Of a stretch of 25,756 nt of DNA, positions 25,101 through 25,756 are shown in pieces. Made by a program: the position numbers and the translations under genes. Where the stretch lies: positions 1 through 25,756 of IMG/VR virus record IMGVR_UViG_3300046000_007303; one strand, written 5' to 3'. Numbering within the stretch: position 1 is the first letter of the stretch; each line of letters opens with the position of its first letter. The notes under the pieces are model-generated. The model saw only the letters and a program-made list of their open reading frames with translations. It did no database searches and was not told the origin of the DNA. This DNA is from a virus.

Positions 25101-25756
25101 GTTCAGAGCAAAAAACTCGAAGGGCTCGATAAAAAACTAAGGTCTGGATCTGGACGTGAAAACCTAGTGAACAAAATTAAAGAGGTTCGCAAGAAGCTGA
25201 CCGATATGGAGGAAGAGGCAATGAGCCAAACTCAATCCACGTTGATTCCTTACGGATTTACCAAGCGCGAAGATGGCGGCCTGGAAACGGCCGATCTCTA
25301 CGATTTGCCCATCGAAGCCAACCCGGTGGAACTGGCCAAGCATTTAGGCAAAATCTATTTCACCGTGCTCATCAGCGATCCTGAAACTTATGTATTGCGT
25401 CCAAATTATTTTGAAACAAAAAAAGATGCTGAAGAGGCTAGAGCGAACGATCAAATTGTTATTGAGCAAAGGCGAGAAGAAGCTTTCCAGATGATCAAAG
25501 CAATAAACGAAGAGCTTTTTGGAAAAAGACTGGAAAATGCCGATCTGTCCGACGAGATGCCGGAATTCTATTCCCAGCTATCGCGCACGATTACCGAAAA
25601 AATGCCGAAAACGGCAACGCCTATGCAGGTGCTTCAGATTGCCAAAGCCGGAGCCAAGGCTGACGAAATCAAGTGGAGCGGACTTATTCCCTGGTTGCAA
25701 GGCAAAGAAAAGGTTTCCAAGGACGACGTGCTTAACTGGCTTGCCACTGAGGGCCT
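13170..25756 (+). CDS. giant polyvalent protein: DarB-like MTase-SNF2 helicase (partial)
   Basis: One uninterrupted frame from ATG 13170 to the window end, at least 4,195 codons; I read it through and found no stop. Order of parts: acidic N-terminus and coiled coils (about residues 90-300); Gly-rich hydrophobic segments (about 545-575, 621-658, 795-806); an E-E-V-R-H-A-A-Q-H motif (1270-1278); a ParB/Srx-like D-G-H-H-Q-W (1666-1671); a Gly/Ser linker (about 1925-2045); an N6-adenine-type methyltransferase with motif I L-E-P-S-M-G-I-G-N (2178-2186) and motif IV N-W-P-F (2244-2247); an SNF2-type helicase with G-T-G-K-T (2868-2872), D-E-A-H (3048-3051) and Q-R-N-G-R-G-W-R-Q (3441-3449); then coiled coils and, at the edge, a K-W-S-G-L-x-x-W-L module common in phage giant proteins. 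DarB of phage P1 has the same MTase-helicase pairing and is injected to block restriction. Injection here is inference. Confidence 0.88.
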   Translation, partial: MEDFLDEEQEENPSMFTQKPSSAMRRGMGETAVTDNVSPQSGFAAKTAPPVWRMFVDNVAFQKSNAQAIASERQALSRSDAAVRESQRLAEKNDPVKLGFERELDSTQNEISRISLTRQDPNFKRLDKKEREMFEAEYGMKETSAQRKKELDAVLGREKQLDEEDQHLYGLKVKANELKIGGPGYWQQTYAQQQKDIADQGNEAASNAQGRAKALETADNSAAQEETALMQKMQQGVRGTELTETQAKLKELKQTREAFAEQKAAPDQEVEAVRGQAQQSLEGERRQREAQIRESINIKNLDRLTGVERGGLEATKDTVTVLGKAVSDLNTLDVPSEGERMKKKASVQYLEEQLNGMTARLGGRENVRADLQARIANYDKALKENPNSTWSETRLDNVMLLKMLERQDEKFAEAGITDPKDRERIVKDAALENYWTAQDTDNVRGLSTGEVVFNPARIFGQRDRIEADIKAKAGSEADAAEAIARMEAVRVNVVAKIAEDLRKSDGSFKTHESAMKKAGVTDEVKIVDSYAATMRDRNEIIKFGDAVITGVKEGGAGIYKTAVGGTAGAVRLVGADELAGSMGAHAQEVGKYIAASDSAFDTRGNTGYLSVSKDLSGTVTQMAPMFVGGAYAKGLKGITQAIVAGTSVYGWAGAQGYESKLSDAIEIEKEKFGGRDLTEKEIASTLGRADVQLSAFANAAQTMILAKVLGGGVERAALGKAAQSMSLRDFLTKGGRRALQDSTLRAELKKMGKTIFADAKDEFVEEGLNQFLDKAISAVGLGQDFKLGDVLEESIHAGLMGAVVGGGLPQLRRGEQASAEHDERKGVNTRLIAQDPGSPKAQQDEIDKAKAIAEKPSDLDDVAKHVAITREINAKEEAGKQSFIEAQEKYTQAQATGDPVAIAQAEQVLGKATAEAAAPTQTKGMLKITNGKGLETLTDAEVKSLGITREGKPVSAKELAAAGLTAPLVSNNTADGSLVITDAGSAIMGSVSPAAKTQVTMDETQYRAAAIAKAQAAAAGTAPGAAAGTTGSTGSTGTAPGSRTAPEEAPFSPKGIIKRTNAELDQKETELKAILRQNVTDPDGQEVAKLAQLSIDAIRAEKDRRAADPNFVDPAAATPGIAPTDRVFRITGTNGTVIEVTARNEADAQNQAVSDPSWQGGEKVDSVLDVTPETAEINLGAEVQPGANAPTNTGAPTSTDRPEVRIKKALAKAKKMLGDGLKITNDPNKKTAAHEDGTIVINIDQLKAAAAKRNMSEEETSVWISKSIDEEVRHAAQHRAAQAIWKSKGSPGDYVTWRNEHYGKIWQNEFVASGKDQMVIDIYGAKLARYEPWEKAFEGLRIIQQKTATGSPTEIAKFWANLRQETVDHLRAALKALKELVASGLSPELQVEIDAITAQLKEYDKANKPAKAAPAPKSAPQADASRWTFKEIADDLYNLGAGEISSLSDFSPKGPRGTTTNEMPSRQDLEGLFGKPFTEEEWIDLQNDYVGGRNFAESQAAEESAPTEPQEPKQPTQVTFVRNGETITGTFRIQSEKNGKIIVEVNGKNVLVDPSEIVEQPKPVSAKPQETSSKSPETPEWENFPEEFQSLGIPRAEMPQIKAEDRSAMVQFLKARGINYEADVMMRPSQLSPTQAEYSREKVEKAKSYEGGNRAILVSANGRVIDGHHQWLAALETDPDTPIKVIILEAPVMEILETVKQMPSVETAEGASAPAPAPAPAPIADFSQAEYAKRKRALNKAIKAKDWPTVVAKATADLEYFEKTVFPDDWSMWERAKEDAEQQISPRNYVEPILKPYVPASEAAPQAKPAPAPAAKPALSEGESALKNMFTDLVDGLETAELTDEFYQQPIPVAKMGQLIGAAQILISEGVTTPEGLAASLDRISPKLRVYSKAVWGGFVMANPSLQSDVKWLDVYAEIDAAKLDNQQQLEDSNSDETNQSNLGSEDQETGEQLEPGSKGSVDSKPGSDLDSPGDQKRSPNNGKASGGGKNTGSVGGRSPRPGNRSDSSASGPGEGSGSGPESSNAGTGASNTGNGTGVAGNQQPAYSGRPGYRLTDPEKIIGAKGPKDRFARNQKALETFDRVFSEGREPTPEELDAMAAYIGWGSFGQELFQGSWDRPNPKDEWTKESEWLREHLGQAGWESIRDSIINAHYTDPPHVKALWDIVQHLGFKGGRTLEPSMGIGNFFGLMPDVLRSKSSLTGIELDSVVGGMAKMLYPDANIRIMGYEKSATADNFYDLIIGNWPFHKEGPSDTRYNHLKLSLHDYFFVKALDQVRPGGLVVGITSSGTMDKKGQVARRQMAKRAKLVGAFRFPSGAFKGYAGTSVVTDVIILQKRTEQLSEAGNEEWIESERIGEKDKQFNANVYWRDNPTHILGEMKYGHGTTFGRAGMTVERPDNYETLLGSITDKLPAGIYTEGQQRPDRKEFFNRENGEPQNSVVYEDGSTANPKGFYIVRGEQLQPLSEVFKWEVKSEAETKKRSDQLSALLDLRKQVKELLTSQREDYPDTNSRRSEALATFNAFVKKHGSIKDSTMIKAFEKANDPMALTLLNLERKENGKTVPRDILLKDIMRRAVVDVRGNIQDAYAIQRNESISLDIARIAEISESTEQEVVDRLLDLNQIYKTPAGTWETGEEYLGGNVRRKLREAIDAKEQGFDMDRNIAALENIQPADVAYFEIEVQMGASWISKEDYLGYVSHLLGADPEMAEKNFTLTKASSGWNFKVNNDGLGRGTNAKEKYGVAQLPFAKIFQAAMNNTQVKVWNPKDDDGRVTLNDEATKIANGKVDTIREELAEWLWADPARTGRLSNDYNEVMNSEVTPKRNGDHLRLEGLALKMGNSEFDFRKHQKDAVWRFIMDGKGVGAHEVGTGKTFTMAGLAVEGRRLGKFRKTLIFAHNANSQAVYEEFQMAYPNGKFLYVDNLSPENRDSALRQIALDEWDAVIVPHSLIERFTLSEKTLMQIADKQIVALENEIAQELEDIGYNQELDLDDMKSVGMALKYVKDSSTAKELVKQRIAIRKRIADKAAKAQAEGAILFEDLGIDNIIVDEAHIFKKINLATRKVIKGLNKVESGIGWQMGAITDYVKGQNGGKGVYLFTGTPLTNNLNEAYNMMRFVMDEEMSDSGIDNFDDWFNSFAAAVSDVELTTGGTHEPVTRLLSFVNVPELARMAGRYFDVVLAKDMPEFKDRESTEGMTENPVGRPFKAVKTVISDMSPEQLAHKEQIRQQYVEYQAMDGKGKMLAMKMGRPTPITMEGQGTASALDYRLVDPTAPDYAGSKINMMLGNAMTHYNEHPESTQMIFMERGLNDYTDNDEIIRDEFGMPTYDDEGKARRRKVRRPKFNLARDIVEKLMAQGVAPEEIAILGNMSLDPIALRPNDPLRKVLKISAKLTKADIASLANQGKVRFMIGGTETMGTGVNAQRNLRAMHHLDAPWTPGALEQRNGRGWRQGNRWNTVNEYRYFAEGSHDGRRWQVLLNKVRFIYRFTQMLLNTEGQNNLRVLAGDGADMNEGGSSVADFEQSFSAAAGDPRLLLRAKLAADVNKLERKRDTHFRSIEKARESIRDLKKDEKYEKDQLEFFEKVIDVIKGTFTKDFEFQFLGKTYTERKKAEEAIANQPIPTSKDDGKILGKYGDNITLRLKWDSGSNQPIQWRIEIALPNGARHEMTLGAQSLGSLEGSMRGLMRNVSNRQERFGDFAKSIASLEEMLGKEFTRQPELDSKKKALLQILTELSQSPFPAPSWLRNGAPAGSLVYVDGEARDVEAHRWDKTGYWILLESENGGLVPVDYRKVMDEAGNRLFEDHPFEAPPDSKELTEEEIRGVLGGEFFLASPDDTSASGDGWFISGLFRDVGKWRIYNSDGDILGEGESAGEAYKAYLAETTETKPEEKEVEESQYDLAGFIQDARQGSKGSPQRIKLRRQLEGLEKALTRFDEQFEGQLLTPRQEMIKDQIREAEEELEELKRRPGLDYKEYDKLHAVQSKKLEGLDKKLRSGSGRENLVNKIKEVRKKLTDMEEEAMSQTQSTLIPYGFTKREDGGLETADLYDLPIEANPVELAKHLGKIYFTVLISDPETYVLRPNYFETKKDAEEARANDQIVIEQRREEAFQMIKAINEELFGKRLENADLSDEMPEFYSQLSRTITEKMPKTATPMQVLQIAKAGAKADEIKWSGLIPWLQGKEKVSKDDVLNWLATEG
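18973..19335 (+). other. long overlapping +1 reading frame inside the giant gene
   Basis: A 120-codon frame offset by +1 from the giant protein starts with GTGATG at 18973/18976 and ends at TAA 19333-19335. It exactly covers the Gly/Ser/Asn-rich linker of the main frame, just before the methyltransferase domain. The alternative product looks like a folded helical protein (A-R-L-L-E-E-A-K-I-L-E-A-W-A-E-D-L) with Leu mostly as CTG. It could be an overprinted gene, the product of a frameshift that truncates the giant protein, or a relic of an ancestral frame. A Thr/Gly/Ser-rich linker naturally reads as Leu/Glu/Ala in this offset (ACT GGA gives CTG GA), so chance is a serious alternative. No Shine-Dalgarno sequence precedes it. 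Confidence 0.3.

Overview
The window looks like part of a tailed-phage or prophage genome. It holds a complete large terminase, a phage-style replication set (RecU-like nuclease, SSB, DnaB helicase), a run of very small genes of unknown function, and one enormous 'polyvalent' protein gene of the kind carried by phages and conjugative elements. Every supported gene lies on the + strand. Many neighbours overlap by a few bases (ATGA or GTGA junctions), and no gap exceeds about 180 bases, so there is no gene-free stretch over 300 bases. Base composition is roughly balanced. Most start codons have no recognisable Shine-Dalgarno sequence and follow short A/T-rich leaders. This points to a host that initiates translation largely without SD pairing, but I cannot name the host from the sequence.

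Layout. 1-3167: replication and recombination module, made of the tail of an upstream gene, a small coiled-coil protein, a RecU-like nuclease, SSB, DnaB and a small basic protein. 3194-7090: ten small, tightly packed accessory genes. Most are unrecognisable; they include a winged-helix protein, an ASCH-like protein and a possible zinc-ribbon protein. 7098-7850: a protein joining an N-terminal helix-turn-helix to a class I SAM-dependent methyltransferase. 7851-11190: packaging region, with a putative small terminase, an unknown protein and the large terminase. 11231-13145: two low-complexity proteins with short internal repeats. 13170-25756: a single open frame of at least 4,195 codons that runs off the window.

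How the genes may work together. DnaB, SSB and the nuclease would serve phage DNA replication and resolution of branched DNA. TerL, with the putative TerS, packages the DNA. The giant protein carries, in order, coiled coils, Gly-rich hydrophobic segments, a ParB/Srx-like motif, an N6-adenine-type methyltransferase and an SNF2-type helicase. That is the DarB-like architecture, which in phage P1 is packaged in the virion and injected to protect incoming DNA from restriction. No portal gene appears between TerL and the window end, so the virion genes either lie further on or are arranged unusually.

The features most worth following up are the giant polyvalent protein itself, a second long reading frame overlapping its Gly/Ser linker, the HTH-methyltransferase with a Trm1-like DPYG motif, two perfect 12-bp palindromes just before the putative small terminase, a set of competing hairpins over one ribosome-binding site, and a protein with the same motif at both ends maintained by synonymous codons.
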